Shown: positions 41,884-52,749, counted from the first letter of the stretch. The stretch is DNA of 64,000 nucleotides from Arthrobacter sp. CJ23 (GCF_024741795.1 NZ_CP102950.1:806001-870000); one strand, 5' to 3'. Notes: a model not told the origin generated them from the sequence alone. A program made the numbers and translations.

Positions 41884-42876
41884 ATGGCCAATAACGGTCG
41901 CCGGTCGGTCAAGCAGAAGAAGGGCCCCACCACCGGAACCGGTGGCCACGGCCGCAAGGCCCTGGAGGGCAAGGGTCCCACGCCCAAGGCGGAGGAACGC
42001 ACCTACCACAAGGCGTACAAGAACAAGCAGTTGGCCGAGCGCTCCGCTGCCAAGCGCGGCACGGGCACCCGTCCCGGCGGCGCCGGCGCACGTTCCGGTC
42101 CCAAGGGCCGCGCCACGGAAGAAATGGTCACGGGCCGCAACTCCGTCGTCGAGGCACTGCGTGCCGGCATCCCTGCCAAGGCCCTGCACGTCGCCATCCG
42201 CATCGAGATGGACGACCGCGTCAAGGAATCCCTGAAGCTTGCCGCCGAGCGCGGCATCCCGCTGCTGGAAACCGGCAAGCCGGAACTGGACCGCATGACC
42301 GAGGAAGCCGTCCACCAGGGCCTCGTGCTGCAGATCCCGCCGTACGAGTACCAGGACGCCTACGACCTCGCCGAGGAAACCCTCGCCAAGTGGAAGAAGG
42401 GTCATGTCTCCAACGCCCCCATCTTCGTGGCACTGGACGGCATCACCGACCCCCGCAACCTGGGCGCCATCATCCGCTCCGTCTCGGCCTTCAGCGGCCA
42501 CGGCGTGATCGTTCCCGAGCGCCGCTCCGTGGGCGTCACGGCCTCCGCCTGGAAGACCAGTGCCGGTGCCGCAGTCCGCGTCCCCGTGGCACGCGCGGCC
42601 AACCTGAACAACGCCCTCAAGCAGTTCAAGAACATGGGCATCTACGTGCTCGGCCTGGACGGCGACGGCGATGTCTCGCTGCCCGACCTCACCGTGGCCA
42701 CCGAGCCCGTCTGCATCGTGGTCGGCTCCGAAGGCAAGGGCCTCAGCCGCCTGGTCCGCGAAAACTGCGACCAGATCGTCTCCATCCCGATCGACTCGGC
42801 CATGGAATCGCTTAACGCCTCCATGGCGGTTGGCATCTCCCTGTACGAAGTCTCGCGGCAGCGCGCAGCTAAGTAG
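41884..42876 (+). CDS. rlmB: 23S rRNA (guanosine-2'-O-)-methyltransferase RlmB (TrmH/SpoU family)
   Basis: 330 residues. A basic, disordered N-terminal extension (1-78) precedes the substrate-binding domain (MVTGRNSVVEALRAG) and the SPOUT knot with ALDGITDPRNLGAIIRSV, VVGSEGKGLSR and SIPIDSAMESLNASMAVGI. It methylates the 2'-O of a guanosine in 23S rRNA. Sits 79 bp after cysS with AAGGA about 10 nt ahead of the start. Same gene order as M. tuberculosis cysS and its neighbour. Confidence 0.93.
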   Translation: MANNGRRSVKQKKGPTTGTGGHGRKALEGKGPTPKAEERTYHKAYKNKQLAERSAAKRGTGTRPGGAGARSGPKGRATEEMVTGRNSVVEALRAGIPAKALHVAIRIEMDDRVKESLKLAAERGIPLLETGKPELDRMTEEAVHQGLVLQIPPYEYQDAYDLAEETLAKWKKGHVSNAPIFVALDGITDPRNLGAIIRSVSAFSGHGVIVPERRSVGVTASAWKTSAGAAVRVPVARAANLNNALKQFKNMGIYVLGLDGDGDVSLPDLTVATEPVCIVVGSEGKGLSRLVRENCDQIVSIPIDSAMESLNASMAVGISLYEVSRQRAAK

Positions 42877-43073
42877 CCTCAGCCTGCCGAGGGCGGCGGG
42901 TTCGCCGTTGCGGGTCCGCCGCAGCGAGCGCTTTGCCGTCGCTTAGACACCTCCCGACGCCTCGTTCGGCCGCGGGCGGCCTGCTCGGCTCTGGTCGGCG
43001 ATGCGCTCCTTTGCAAAGCACTCGCTACGGCTCGGCGGTTGTGTCACCGACGCTCTCGCAGCTTTGACGCCTT

Positions 43074-43120
43074 AAACAGCAACGCTCCCTCACCTCTTCG
43101 GTGGGGGAGCGTTGCTGTTT
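43074..43120. terminator. Bidirectional terminator between rlmB and the nitrilase gene
   Basis: A ~21-bp stem starting AAACAGCAACGCTCCC and ending GGGAGCGTTGCTGTTT with loop TCTTC; A/T runs on both sides. The GC-rich 42877-43073 part of this gap holds no recognisable gene. Confidence 0.95.
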
Positions 43121-43936
43121 CTAGTGGAAATCGCGGCGGTTGGCGAGGACTGGGAGTTTTGTTCGGGCTTCCTCGACGGCGGTCGCGTCGAGCTCGGCGA
43201 ACAGGAGGCCTGGTTCGGCGTCGAGGGCTTCGAGTACCTGGCCCAAGGGGGAGACGACGGCGGAGTACCCCACTCCCGTGGGCGCCGCGCCCTTGGGCCC
43301 GATTCCTTGGGTGGCGGGGTCGCCCTGGCCGCAGGCCAGCACGAATGTGGTGGTGTCTACCGCGCGGGCGCGGGCCAGGAGCTGCCACTGCTCCGCCTTG
43401 CCCGGACCGGATCCCCAGGACGCACAAACGATGTTGGCCACGGCGCCGCGCAGGGCGTTGGCCGTGAAGAGGGCCGGGAACCGGACATCGTAGCAGGTTG
43501 CCAGGCCAAAGGTCATGCCGCCGGCCTCGAAGGTGACGGGTTCGGTGCCGGGATCAACGGTGTCGGACTCGGCGAAGCCGAACGCGTCGAAGAGGTGGAT
43601 CTTGTCGTAACTTGTGTCGACGCCGGGGCCGGTGGCGATCAGGGTGTTGCGGACCTTGGTCACGGCGGTTCCGTCGCCGCTTGTGCCGGGTGTGAACATG
43701 CCGGCCACAATGACGATGCGCAGCTCCGCGGCGATCTCGCGCACCCGGGTGGCCCACGGTCCGTCGAGCGGTTCGGCGATGTCCACCAAGGAATTCCCGA
43801 ACGCCCTCATGGTGGCCTCCGGGAAGACCACCAGTTCGGCGCCGCCGTCCTTCGCGCGCCGGGCGTAGTCTTCGAGGAGTGACAGATTCTCCGCCAGATC
43901 ACGGCCGGTTATGACTTGAGCGAGTGCTACGCGCAC
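43121..43936 (-). CDS. Carbon-nitrogen hydrolase (nitrilase superfamily amidase)
   Basis: 271 residues. Catalytic triad E40 (FPEATMRAF), K112 (SYDKIHLFD) and C148 (LATCYDVRFP) complete; family of amidases acting on omega-amides, carbamoyl amines or similar. The nucleophile Cys and the Nit1/NitFhit-like pattern are seen; the substrate is unknown. GTG 43936, with GGAGG ~6 nt upstream. Divergent from the GntR gene with only 31 bp between starts, in which an operator-like motif lies. Confidence 0.92.
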   Translation of the reverse strand: MRVALAQVITGRDLAENLSLLEDYARRAKDGGAELVVFPEATMRAFGNSLVDIAEPLDGPWATRVREIAAELRIVIVAGMFTPGTSGDGTAVTKVRNTLIATGPGVDTSYDKIHLFDAFGFAESDTVDPGTEPVTFEAGGMTFGLATCYDVRFPALFTANALRGAVANIVCASWGSGPGKAEQWQLLARARAVDTTTFVLACGQGDPATQGIGPKGAAPTGVGYSAVVSPLGQVLEALDAEPGLLFAELDATAVEEARTKLPVLANRRDFH

Positions 43937-43953
43937 AATTACCTCCAGTTTGG

Positions 43954-43971
43954 TGTATACGTAAAGTATGC
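43954..43971. promoter_or_regulatory. Putative GntR operator, copy 1
   Basis: TGTATACGTAAAGTATGC, overlapping the gntR start codon. 13 of 18 positions match 46062-46079. Confidence 0.6.
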
Positions 43972-44642
43972 AACGACGATCAGGGGACGCGGCGACCGGC
44001 CGGCAAAAAGCCTACGAGTACTTGCGCGACCAGATCCTTGTGGACCCTGGCATGCAGGGGAAATTTGTCAACGAGCAGGAGCTTGCCCGCGATATCGGTG
44101 TTTCGCGGACCCCGGTGCGTGAGGCCCTGCTTTTGCTGGTGTCGGACGGGGTGATCGAACTCATCCCCAACAGGGGTGCGCTGATTCCAGTCATCTCCGG
44201 GCGCCAGATCGCCGAACTTTTTGAGCTGCGTGGCGTGCTTGAGCGCCATGCGGCCGCGGCCACGATTGCCGCCGGATCGGTTCCTGCCGCCCTCATGGAA
44301 CAGACCCTTCAGGAACAGCGCGAGCTCATTGTGCATGGTGGTGGAACTGACGACGGCGCGCGGGGGCAGGCTAAGGAGTTCATCCGCCTTGACCAGCATT
44401 TCCACCAGCTCCTCATCGATGCGACTGCCAACGAGCTCATCTCCCAGAGCTACAATAAGCTCCGCGCCCGCCAGGTGTTCATTGGCGTCGAAGCGCTCTT
44501 CCGGACCCCGGACAGGCAGAGCCTGGTGTGCGATGAACACGAGATGATCATGGAGGCGCTGCGGCGAGGCGATGTCGCGGCCGCGCAGGCGGCCATCGAC
44601 GATCACCTCGCCGTCACGCTCAACGTTGTCCTCCGGGCCTGA
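43968..44642 (+). CDS. GntR family transcriptional regulator (FCD domain, FadR subfamily)
   Basis: 224 residues. N-terminal winged helix with VNEQELARDIGVSRTPVREALLLL, then an all-helical FCD ligand domain (EFIRLDQHFHQLLIDATAN; EHEMIMEALRRGD) that holds a carboxylate-type effector through His/Asp residues. It probably represses itself and its neighbours through the paired operator motifs and senses the substrate of the transporter or the nitrilase product. Ends 4 bp before the convergent transporter stop. Confidence 0.93.
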   Translation: MQRRSGDAATGRQKAYEYLRDQILVDPGMQGKFVNEQELARDIGVSRTPVREALLLLVSDGVIELIPNRGALIPVISGRQIAELFELRGVLERHAAAATIAAGSVPAALMEQTLQEQRELIVHGGGTDDGARGQAKEFIRLDQHFHQLLIDATANELISQSYNKLRARQVFIGVEALFRTPDRQSLVCDEHEMIMEALRRGDVAAAQAAIDDHLAVTLNVVLRA

Positions 44643-44646
44643 CGGC

Positions 44647-46014
44647 TCAGGCTTTGGTGGCAGCCGGCTGGCTGTCGACGTAGCTTTGCAGGTAGTCCTC
44701 GTCCTCCCGGACATTGGAGTCCCGGCCGAGGCCCAGGCCAACAAGGGTGAGTCCACAGGCCACGGACAGGTAGATGGCCACCGGAACCCAACTGTTGAAC
44801 GCCGCCAGCAGCCACGTGAACATGAGGGGCGCGATGGCGCCTCCGATCACGCCGGCAAAGGTGTAGGCCAAAGAGGAACCGGTTGAGCGAAGCCGCGGCG
44901 AGAACTGTTCCACCACGAAGGCGGCCTGCGGTCCGTACATGAAGGAGTGGGCAAGGAGTCCCAGCACGATTCCGACTACCAGGACTGCGGGCGACTTGCC
45001 CTCGAGCAGGATGAAGAACACGAAGGCCCAGACTGCCCCGGCAACCGCTGCCGCCCCGTAGAGGAAGCGGCGGTTGATGCGGTCCGAGAGGGCCCCGGCC
45101 AGCGGGATGGCCACGAGCTGGAACGCGGATCCGATCATGACAGCCACGAGTACCTGGTTACGGGGAAGACCCAAGGCGGTGGTGCCGTAAGTCAGGGTGA
45201 AGACGGTGAACATGGCATAGAGGACGTCCGGTCCCACACGGCTGAGGATGGCGGCGATGAGCGGGCGGAGCTCGTACTTGAAAACTTCGGTGATGGGCGC
45301 GTTGGGGGCATCGCCGCGGGCCTCGATGGCCTTGAAGACGGGGGTGTCCTCAAGCTTGAGGCGGATCCACAGCCCGAAGCCAACCAGCACCGCGGATACC
45401 AGGAATGCTATGCGCCAGCCGTAGTCCAGGAAGCCCTGCTCCGGCAGCACCGTGGTGAGCAGTGCCAATGCGCCATTGGCCAGCAGGTTGCCGGCCGGCG
45501 GTCCCACCTGCGCCGCGGATGACCAGAAGCCGCGCTTGCGTGGATCGCCGAACTCGCTGGACAGGAGGACGGCCGAACCCCATTCGCCGCCGACACCTAC
45601 GCCCTGGGCAAAACGCAGGGCCACCAGCAAAGCGCCCGCCCACATGCCTATGTTGCTGTACGTAGGCAGGAGCCCGATGAGGAACGTTGCGGCGCCGATG
45701 AGCACCAGCGTGGTGACCAGGACCTTCTTGCGGCCGATCCGGTCACCCAGCCGGCCGAAGACGATGCCGCCGATCGGACGTGAGATGTAGCCGACGGCGT
45801 ATGTCGAGAACGCGAGCATGGTTCCGGTCAGTGGGTCGCTGGCCGGGAAGAAGATTGCCGGGAAAACTATCGCGGCTGCAGCCGAGTAGACGGCGAAGTC
45901 ATACCACTCCAGCGACGTTCCGGTAAGGCTGGCGGCAAAGGCCTTGATCAGGCTCTTGCGGTCCAGGGAGTCCTCCGGAGCCGGTGATGCCGGGAGATGA
46001 TTTTTGGCGGCCAT
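44647..46014 (-). CDS. MFS transporter, metabolite:H+ symporter (MHS) family
   Basis: 455 residues, 12 membrane helices. MHS signatures: SLEWYDFAVYSAAAAIVFP in helix 1, FGRLGDRIGRKK loop 2-3 and GVGVGGEWGSAVLL in helix 5. MHS carriers import organic anions such as dicarboxylates, aromatic acids and shikimate. ATG 46014 with AAAGGA 6 nt upstream. A copy of the operator motif is 48 bp upstream (46062-46079). Likely imports the substrate for the neighbouring amidase/hydrolase. Confidence 0.92.
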   Translation of the reverse strand: MAAKNHLPASPAPEDSLDRKSLIKAFAASLTGTSLEWYDFAVYSAAAAIVFPAIFFPASDPLTGTMLAFSTYAVGYISRPIGGIVFGRLGDRIGRKKVLVTTLVLIGAATFLIGLLPTYSNIGMWAGALLVALRFAQGVGVGGEWGSAVLLSSEFGDPRKRGFWSSAAQVGPPAGNLLANGALALLTTVLPEQGFLDYGWRIAFLVSAVLVGFGLWIRLKLEDTPVFKAIEARGDAPNAPITEVFKYELRPLIAAILSRVGPDVLYAMFTVFTLTYGTTALGLPRNQVLVAVMIGSAFQLVAIPLAGALSDRINRRFLYGAAAVAGAVWAFVFFILLEGKSPAVLVVGIVLGLLAHSFMYGPQAAFVVEQFSPRLRSTGSSLAYTFAGVIGGAIAPLMFTWLLAAFNSWVPVAIYLSVACGLTLVGLGLGRDSNVREDEDYLQSYVDSQPAATKA

Positions 46015-46061
46015 CAGGCGTCCTTTCGATTCATGTGACTGGCACCACTGGTGATGCATGT

Positions 46062-46079
46062 TGTATACATTAGGCATAC
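46062..46079. promoter_or_regulatory. Putative GntR operator, copy 2
   Basis: TGTATACATTAGGCATAC between the transporter and DUF2848 genes, facing both. Confidence 0.6.
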
Positions 46080-46163
46080 GATCATCGAAAAGCGAGCGAT
46101 TTCCGTAAACAGCACGTAAATTCCGCTGAACCAAGAAGACCCGCCAATCTAAAGGACAGACCC

Positions 46164-46850
46164 ATGACTGAACTGACTTTCGAGCTCCCCGACGGCTCCA
46201 TCGCCGCCGTCGAGGTCAAGAACCTCCTGAACGCCGGCTATGCGGGGCGCGAGCAGGAAGAAGTCCAGGCGCACATCGCCGAACTGGCCGAACTGGGGGT
46301 CCCCGGCCCCGCAACAACCCCGGCCCTCTATCCCGTTTCGCCCTACCTCGCAGGCCAGCCCGACGTCGTCGACGTCCAGCATGGCCGCACCTCAGGAGAG
46401 GCGGAGTGGGCGTTGGTCATCAGTGAGCAGGGGCCCCTCCTGACCGTTGCGTGCGACCACACCGACCGTGCGCTGGAAGTCCACGGCGTGGCTTGGAGCA
46501 AGAATGCCAGCCCGGACGTCCTGGGTCGGAAAGCCTGGAAGCTCGACGACGTCCGCGGGCACCTGGACAGCATCACCATCCGGGGGTGGGTCACTGATGC
46601 GGCAGGGCAGGAAACCCTTATCCAGGACAGCACCATGGGGGCACTCCTGAGCCCTGACTACTGGCTGGAAGTCCTGCAGGAACGAGGCCTCAACGAACCC
46701 GGTACGGTCCTGCTGTCCGGCACCGTGGCGATGGTGCACGGCGTGGACCAGTTCGCGCCCGCCTGGCGTGTGGAACTGGGCGACCCCGTTACCGGCGAAA
46801 CAATCGGCGCCGCTTACCGTGTCCGCGCTATGGCTGAACCCATCGGTTAG
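46164..46850 (+). CDS. DUF2848 family protein
   Basis: 228 residues, soluble, matching the DUF2848 family in layout: YPVSPYLAGQPDVVDVQHGRT-like centre, ALVISEQGPLLTVACDHTDR, KNASPDVLGRKAWKLDDV and a C-terminal TVLLSGTVAMVHGVDQFAPAW. The last part resembles fumarylacetoacetate hydrolase proteins, so a C-C or C-N hydrolysis role is plausible but unproven. Transcribed away from the transporter, next to operator copy 2. Confidence 0.85.
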   Translation: MTELTFELPDGSIAAVEVKNLLNAGYAGREQEEVQAHIAELAELGVPGPATTPALYPVSPYLAGQPDVVDVQHGRTSGEAEWALVISEQGPLLTVACDHTDRALEVHGVAWSKNASPDVLGRKAWKLDDVRGHLDSITIRGWVTDAAGQETLIQDSTMGALLSPDYWLEVLQERGLNEPGTVLLSGTVAMVHGVDQFAPAWRVELGDPVTGETIGAAYRVRAMAEPIG

Positions 46851-46883
46851 TTGGATATTTCAGCACGTGAACGGCGCATTCGG

Positions 46884-46924
46884 CCGGTGCGGCACTCACA
46901 GTAAGATTGAAAGTGCCGCGCCGG
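46884..46924. terminator. Hairpin after the DUF2848 gene
   Basis: CCGGTGCGGCACT pairs with AGTGCCGCGCCGG (12 of 13), 15-nt loop, no clear T tract. Confidence 0.55.
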
Positions 46925-46986
46925 TTGTGTCGTCACATGTAACGTCGGCAGTGCAGTTTCCCGGCCGGGAACTAAGCTTGAAACCA

Positions 46987-49116
<2,130 letters not shown>

Positions 49117-49127
49117 GGATCCTTCAC

Positions 49128-49631
49128 ATGAAGCGGATCAGCAGCAGGCTGCTGGCCCTGGCGGGACTTGTCATCGCCGTCGTGGTTCTCGTCCTGGCGG
49201 TCGTCAACGGACCCGCCCTGAGCGGCTCAGTCACCAGCGGTTCCGTCCCCAGCAGTTCAGGCACGACGACGGCGCCTTCGCCAGCGCCGTCAGCACCCTT
49301 GGGTTCCGCCCTGGAGAGCAGTGCGCCGGCTCCGGCGAACACCTCGGGCCTGGCGGCCGTCAATGCCTCGCAGCTGCCCCAAGAAGCCCGGCAGACGCTC
49401 GCACTGATCGCGAAGGGCGGCCCGTACCCGTATGAGCGGGACGGCGTGAACTTCGGGAACTTCGAAGGGCTGCTGCCGAAGAAGTCCGGTGGCTACTACA
49501 AGGAATACACGGTGAAGACCCCCGGTGAGTCGGACCGGGGCGCGCGCCGGATCATCGCAGGCAAGGACGGCGCCAAGTACTACACGCCGGACCACTACGA
49601 ATCGTTCAAGTTCATCGTCGAAGGCAAGTAG
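49128..49631 (+). CDS. Secreted guanyl-specific ribonuclease (RNase Sa/barnase-like)
   Basis: 167 residues: signal-anchor helix (about 10-27), Ser/Thr/Pro-rich linker (28-75), then a ~90-residue nuclease domain that aligns well with Streptomyces RNase Sa. Catalytic residues by that alignment: E126 (YYKEYTV), R137 and R141 (SDRGARRII), H156 (PDHYESF). The two Cys that form the Sa disulphide are absent. It would be lethal inside the cell, and the next gene is its inhibitor. Only 11 bp after glgX. Function: RNA cleavage after G; could serve nutrition or competition. Confidence 0.93.
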   Translation: MKRISSRLLALAGLVIAVVVLVLAVVNGPALSGSVTSGSVPSSSGTTTAPSPAPSAPLGSALESSAPAPANTSGLAAVNASQLPQEARQTLALIAKGGPYPYERDGVNFGNFEGLLPKKSGGYYKEYTVKTPGESDRGARRIIAGKDGAKYYTPDHYESFKFIVEGK

Positions 49632-49637
49632 GAGCCC

Positions 49638-49997
49638 ATGAAGATCTATTCAGCAGACACCTGGACGATCGAGGAACTTCAGGAGCAGGTGGACGACGCC
49701 GGCCGCATCACGGTGCTGGTGCCTCCTGCCGCCACGAAGAAGGCAGTCCTGGAAGTCTTCGGCCAGGTCCTTGACTTTCCCGAATACTATGGCGTGAACC
49801 TGGACGCCCTCAACGACTCCCTGCATGACTTCGCCGACTCCCTCTCTGAAGACGGCGAAGCCCCGGTCACCCTGATCTGGCAAGTCCCGGCGGCCTACCG
49901 CACGGACCGTTCCTTCGGCGTGGTCTGCGAAATCCTCCAGGACGCCGAAAAGTATTCAGGCCGCGACCTGGCAGTCATCGCCGTCTTCCAAAACTAG
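49638..49997 (+). CDS. Barstar family ribonuclease inhibitor
   Basis: 119 residues, cytoplasmic. The barstar core is clear: FPEYYGVNLDALNDSLHDF (D56 and D60 are the acid residues that plug the nuclease active site in barstar). Six bases separate it from the ribonuclease, so nuclease and immunity are co-translated. N-terminal and C-terminal extensions are longer than B. amyloliquefaciens barstar (~90 residues). Confidence 0.93.
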   Translation: MKIYSADTWTIEELQEQVDDAGRITVLVPPAATKKAVLEVFGQVLDFPEYYGVNLDALNDSLHDFADSLSEDGEAPVTLIWQVPAAYRTDRSFGVVCEILQDAEKYSGRDLAVIAVFQN

Positions 49998-50028
49998 ATC
50001 GCCAACCGACAACGCCGCTTAATCCAAA

Positions 50029-50097
50029 CTGGGTGACACTGGCCCGGAAGCGTGCGTCAAAGTGACGAAGCAGCACGCGGAGGTCAGTGTCACCCAG
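50029..50097. repeat. 69-bp palindrome between barstar and glgP
   Basis: Outer arms CTGGGTGACACTG / CAGTGTCACCCAG are exact complements; an inner pair GCGTGC / GCACGC (50050-50055, 50073-50078) extends the fold. Lies between convergent genes, so may terminate both. Confidence 0.75.
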
Positions 50098-50111
50098 CGG
50101 TGACAGCGTCT

Positions 50112-52736
50112 TTAGGCGTTGACGATCAGCCCGAGTTCGGCCTTGGATGCCAGGGCCGGGTGTTTCGGGAAGACCCGGACGGTGTAGCCGAAGGAGCCGG
50201 AGCGGTTGATCACCATGGAGCCGCTGAACAGGTGGCGGCCGTTGCCGAGGTTTTCCAGGGCGCCGAGCTCGGCGACGGTGACGTCGTCGAGTTCGTCGGA
50301 TTCCTCGGCGCGGCCGTAGGCGACTTCCACGGACACATCGTCCGGGGTGAGGCCGTGCAGGGCCACGTAGGCGTTGACGTGCAGGGTGTCGCCGATCTGG
50401 GGTTCCTCGGAGACGCCCACGGAGTCGACGTGTTCCACCACGATCTGCGGCCAGGCGGCGCGGACCTTGGAGGTCCAGGCGGCGAGTTCCTTGGCTTCCT
50501 TGAAGGAATCCGCCACGGCGCGGCGTCCGGACCAGGCGGCCGGGCGGTACAGGGTGTTCACGTAGTCCTGCAGCATGCGTTCGGCGGAGACGGCCGGGCC
50601 CAGGTGTGCGAGGGTGTGCTTGATCATGGAGACCCAGTGCGTGGGCACGCCGGCTGCCGGTGCCTGGGAGGGGCCGGCCGCGCCGGCGCCGTCGGAGACC
50701 GTGAGGCCGTAGAAGCGCGGGGCGACCTGGGTTTCGAGGAGTTCGTAGAGGGCGGCGGCCTCGATGTTGTCCCGTTCCTCGGGGGAGGCGCCGTTGTTGG
50801 CGGTCGGGATCGCCCAGCCGTTTTCGCCGTCGTACATTTCGTCCCACCAGCCGTCCAGCACGGAGAGGTTGAGGGAGCCGTTGATGGCGGCCTTCATGCC
50901 GGAGGTGCCGCAGGCCTCCAGCGGGCGGAGCGGGTTGTTCAGCCACACGTCGCAGCCGGGGAACAGGGTCCGTGCCATGGCGATGTCGTAGTTGGGCAGG
51001 AACACGATCCGGTGCCGGACGGCGGGGTCGTCGGTGAAGCGGACCAGGTCCTGGATCATTTTCTTGCCGGCGTCGTCGGCGGGGTGGGATTTGCCGGCGA
51101 TGACGAGCTGGATGGGGTGCTTGGGGTCCAGGAGCAGGGCCTTGAGGCGTTTGGGGTCCCGCAGCATCAGGGTGAGGCGCTTGTAGGTGGGCACGCGGCG
51201 GGCGAAGCCGATGGTGAGCACGTCGGGGTCCAGGACGGTGTCGGTCCAGCCCAGTTCGGCGTCGGCGGCGCCGCGTTTCTTCCACGCGGCCCGCAGGCGG
51301 CGGCGCACGTCCTCCACCAAGGACACGCGGAGCTGCCGGCGCAGGCCCCAGACGTCCTCGTCGCTGACGTTGTAGGCAAGGTCCCAGCGGCCCAGGGCTT
51401 CGGCTTCGGCGCCGAACTGTTCGCGGGCCAGTGCGGAGATCCGCGGGTCCACCCAGGTGGGCACGTGCACGCCGTTGGTCACGGAGGTGATGGGGATTTC
51501 GGAGTGGTCGAATCCGGGCCACAGGCCGGCGAACATTTCCCGGGAGACCACGCCGTGGAGTTTGGCCACGCCGTTGGCGCGCTGGGCGAGGCGGAGCCCC
51601 ATGACGGCCATGTTGAACACGGCGGGGTTGCCGCCGTCGTAGTTCTCGCGTCCCAGGTCCAGGATCTTCTCGGCGGGCACGGCCGGTGCCAGGCCGGCGT
51701 CGAAGAAGTGCCTGATCTGTACGGTCTCGAAGCGGTCGATGCCGGCCGGGACCGGGGTGTGGGTGGTGAACACCGTGGAGGCGCGGCCGGCGGCCAGGGC
51801 CTCGTCCCAGGTGAGCGGTTCGCCGGGATCGGACATGGCCTCCTGGATGCGTTCGATGCCCAGGAAGCCGGCGTGGCCCTCGTTGGTGTGGAAGACCTCG
51901 GGTGCGGGGGTGCCGGTGAGCTGCTGGTAGACGCGCAGCGCCTTGACCCCGCCCATGCCCAGCAGGAGCTCCTGCTGCAGGCGGTGGTCTCCGCCGCCGC
52001 CGTAGAGGCGGTCGGTGATGCCGCGGGCGGCGTCGTCGTTGGCCGGCACGTTGGAGTCCAGCAGCAGCAGCGGGACGCGCCCGACGTCGGCACGCCAGAT
52101 GTGTGCGTGCAGTGTCCGGCCGTTGGGCAGCGGGAGCGAAATCTGGGCCGGCTTGCCGGGGACACCGTTCCTGGACTCGTGGCGCAGCAGGGTCAGGGGC
52201 AGGCCGTCCGGGTCCAGGACCGGGTACGTTTCCTGCTGCCAGGCGTCGCGGGAGAGGGACTGCTTGAAGTAGCCGGCCTGGTACAGCAGCCCGACGCCGA
52301 TCAGCGGCACGCCCAGGTCAGAGGCCGCTTTGAGGTGGTCGCCGGCCAGGATGCCGAGGCCGCCGGAGTACTGGGGGAGCACCTCGGTGATGCCGAACTC
52401 GGGCGAGAAGTACGCGATGCAGGCCGGGGCGTCCTCGCCCAGGCCCTGGTACCAGCGCGGCTCGCTGAGGTACCGGTCCAGGTCGGCCGCGGCGGACTGG
52501 ATGCGCTCCACCACTGCGCCGTCGGCGGCCAGTTCCTCCAGCTTTTCCCGGCTGATCGAGCCGAGCAGGGCGATGGGGTCGTGATGGCCTTCCTCCCAGA
52601 GCTCCGGGCTGAGGCTCGCGAAGAGCTCCCGGGTGGGGCGGTGCCATGACCAGCGCAGGTTGGTCGCGAGCCGTGCCAGGGGCCGGATCGACTCGGGGAG
52701 GACGGTACGGACTGTAAACCTTCGAATTGCCTTCAC
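50112..52736 (-). CDS. glgP: Alpha-glucan phosphorylase
   Basis: 874 residues. An N-terminal DUF3417-like part (SIRPLARLATNLRWSWHRPT) marks the shorter bacterial phosphorylase class; the catalytic domain has QYSGGLGILAGDHLKAASDL, FHTNEGHAGFLGIERI, and the PLP lysine in EACGTSGMKAAINGS. It releases glucose-1-phosphate from glucan ends. GTG 52736, preceded 7 nt by TAGTGT, suggests a leaderless transcript; a longer in-frame reading adds 34 residues of upstream sequence with no support. Divergent from glgE. Confidence 0.95.
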   Translation of the reverse strand: MKAIRRFTVRTVLPESIRPLARLATNLRWSWHRPTRELFASLSPELWEEGHHDPIALLGSISREKLEELAADGAVVERIQSAAADLDRYLSEPRWYQGLGEDAPACIAYFSPEFGITEVLPQYSGGLGILAGDHLKAASDLGVPLIGVGLLYQAGYFKQSLSRDAWQQETYPVLDPDGLPLTLLRHESRNGVPGKPAQISLPLPNGRTLHAHIWRADVGRVPLLLLDSNVPANDDAARGITDRLYGGGGDHRLQQELLLGMGGVKALRVYQQLTGTPAPEVFHTNEGHAGFLGIERIQEAMSDPGEPLTWDEALAAGRASTVFTTHTPVPAGIDRFETVQIRHFFDAGLAPAVPAEKILDLGRENYDGGNPAVFNMAVMGLRLAQRANGVAKLHGVVSREMFAGLWPGFDHSEIPITSVTNGVHVPTWVDPRISALAREQFGAEAEALGRWDLAYNVSDEDVWGLRRQLRVSLVEDVRRRLRAAWKKRGAADAELGWTDTVLDPDVLTIGFARRVPTYKRLTLMLRDPKRLKALLLDPKHPIQLVIAGKSHPADDAGKKMIQDLVRFTDDPAVRHRIVFLPNYDIAMARTLFPGCDVWLNNPLRPLEACGTSGMKAAINGSLNLSVLDGWWDEMYDGENGWAIPTANNGASPEERDNIEAAALYELLETQVAPRFYGLTVSDGAGAAGPSQAPAAGVPTHWVSMIKHTLAHLGPAVSAERMLQDYVNTLYRPAAWSGRRAVADSFKEAKELAAWTSKVRAAWPQIVVEHVDSVGVSEEPQIGDTLHVNAYVALHGLTPDDVSVEVAYGRAEESDELDDVTVAELGALENLGNGRHLFSGSMVINRSGSFGYTVRVFPKHPALASKAELGLIVNA

Positions 52737-52743
52737 GAGCGCC

Positions 52744-52749
52744 ACACTA
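52744..52749 (-). promoter_or_regulatory. -10 box of leaderless glgP
   Basis: TAGTGT on the minus strand, 7 nt before GTG 52736. Confidence 0.5.

Noticed and set aside
42877..43073. Possible small gene in the GC-rich gap after rlmB
   Set aside because: Open frames are short, lack a ribosome binding site and overlap a segment ending in the bidirectional terminator.
50052..52649. Long open frame antisense to glgP (about 865 codons)
   Set aside because: Same reason: glgP on the minus strand has all PLP and phosphorylase motifs and the antisense product is low-complexity Gly/Val/Ala.
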